Below are positions 6,543-7,354 of a stretch of 7,354 bases of DNA, piece by piece. The position numbers and the translations under genes were made by a program. The stretch comes from Promethearchaeota archaeon (GTDB lineage: Archaea; Asgardarchaeota; Lokiarchaeia; Sigynarchaeales; MK-D1). The first letter of the stretch is position 1, and each line of letters begins with the position of its first letter. Below the pieces are notes generated by a model that was not told the origin of the DNA, ran no database searches, and saw only the letters and a list, made by a program, of their open reading frames with translations. The DNA is taken from the NCBI GenBank assembly GCA_016839865.1, contig JAEOTN010000255.1:1-7354 (forward strand). Reading direction: 5' to 3'.

Positions 6543-7354
6543 ATGTGGCAAGATTGGGCTGGAGTTATTCTTGGATTGCTATCCGGAATTTCTAATCATT
6601 CAGGTACGATTTTCCAAAAATTGGCACTTAATCGACTTCCCGATAATCAAAATAAAGTTACTAAACAATTGCTCAAAAATCCTTTGTGGTTGTTTGGTTT
6701 TTTTCTTAATTTAATTCTCACATCAATTTTTAATATATTCGCACATATGTGGGTAGGTCCTGCAGTTCTCCAGGGATTAAATGCTGTTGGATTAATAGTA
6801 TTAGCAATGGGTGCTGCTTACATCTTAAAAGAAAAACTGCAAGCTCCAGAAATAATCGGTATAATAATTAATATCATTGGTGTGACCATATTCGGACTGG
6901 CTAATCTTGTGGTTAAAAATGACACCTATGATTTCACAAACACGGGATTTTTGATTCGTATATCAATATTTACAGGAGTTTTTACTCTGGCTACATTAAT
7001 CTGTGATATCTTCAGAAAAAAAACTCCTATTCTTCCAGCTTTAGAATCCGGGTTTCTCTTTTTAATGACTGCTCCATGGATGTCTGTCATGATTGCAACT
7101 ATCGGAAAAGCTTTCACTGGTGCTGCGTCGACAAATGAAATAATTTTGTTTATAATATCTTGTTTCGTTCTTCCCGGGACAAATTACTTTGGAGTTGTTC
7201 GACTCCAACAAGCATATGCTAAAAAAAGTCGACAAGCAGCAAATCTAAGAATAGTCCAAATGATTCCGACACACATTGGGCCCTTAATTTACTTCTATCT
7301 GATTTATTTTGCTCCAACTCCTACTCCATTTTCCCTATCGCTTGCTTTAATTGG
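6543..7354 (+). CDS. DMT-superfamily (NIPA/EamA-like) multi-pass membrane transporter, 3' end outside window
   Basis: This frame starts at the ATG at 6543 and stays open to the right edge, giving 270 residues. It shows at least eight hydrophobic segments (about 6-22, 48-67, 73-94, 102-121, 135-154, 166-187, 198-217 and 240-257) and begins a ninth. The opening pattern GVILGLLSGISNHSGTIFQK, the segment GPAVLQGLNAVGLIVLAMGAAYILKEKL (72-99) with its 'xLxExL' end of a helix, and the following Gly-rich helix ending IFGLA are typical of the drug/metabolite transporter fold, in particular NIPA-type proteins, several eukaryotic members of which transport magnesium. Substrate cannot be assigned here, and an EamA-type exporter is the main alternative. 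It is transcribed divergently from the small membrane protein, so the two may share upstream control. Confidence 0.8.
   Translation, partial: MWQDWAGVILGLLSGISNHSGTIFQKLALNRLPDNQNKVTKQLLKNPLWLFGFFLNLILTSIFNIFAHMWVGPAVLQGLNAVGLIVLAMGAAYILKEKLQAPEIIGIIINIIGVTIFGLANLVVKNDTYDFTNTGFLIRISIFTGVFTLATLICDIFRKKTPILPALESGFLFLMTAPWMSVMIATIGKAFTGAASTNEIILFIISCFVLPGTNYFGVVRLQQAYAKKSRQAANLRIVQMIPTHIGPLIYFYLIYFAPTPTPFSLSLALI

Noticed and set aside
1..7354. CRISPR arrays, tRNA or rRNA genes, insertion sequences, tandem repeats
   Set aside because: Reading both strands showed no regularly spaced repeats, no cloverleaf or conserved rRNA segments, no transposase motifs and no terminal inverted repeats.

Overview
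The window looks like AT-rich archaeal chromosome. The evidence is BRE/TATA-like promoters placed about 25 bases before start codons (leaderless-style first genes), a strong Shine-Dalgarno only at the internal operon gene, oligo-T terminators, and a gene set (tungsten/molybdenum-pterin aldehyde:ferredoxin oxidoreductase, iron alcohol dehydrogenase, a multi-winged-helix membrane-anchored protein) typical of anaerobic archaea. An Asgard-type archaeon would fit the SCP2-domain fusion and the eukaryote-like winged-helix/coiled-coil protein. That placement is inference; there is no rRNA or marker gene here to settle it.

Layout. (1) 2-517 (+) is the C-terminal end of a DNA methyltransferase or type IIG restriction-modification protein that enters from the left. 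(2) 594-2153 (+) encodes a 519-residue protein with one N-terminal membrane anchor, helical/coiled-coil segments and three predicted winged-helix folds. (3) 2221-5880 (+) is a two-gene operon: a group III iron-dependent alcohol dehydrogenase, then, 15 bases later, an aldehyde:ferredoxin oxidoreductase (AOR) with an extra C-terminal SCP2-like lipid-binding domain. (4) 5880-5902 holds a hairpin that can terminate transcription from both sides. (5) 5901-6380 (-) encodes a small four-helix membrane protein of unknown function, facing the AOR. (6) 6381-6542 is a divergent promoter region. (7) 6543-end (+) is the start of a multi-pass transporter of the DMT superfamily, most like NIPA-type proteins, cut by the right edge.

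How the genes may work together. The alcohol dehydrogenase interconverts alcohol and aldehyde with NAD(P)H, and the AOR interconverts aldehyde and carboxylate with ferredoxin, so the operon encodes a complete alcohol-aldehyde-acid route linking the two electron-carrier pools. The SCP2-like domain suggests that the aldehyde is hydrophobic (fatty or isoprenoid) or that the enzyme docks to lipid. This is the most distinctive feature of the window. The flanking genes show no obvious functional tie to the operon.
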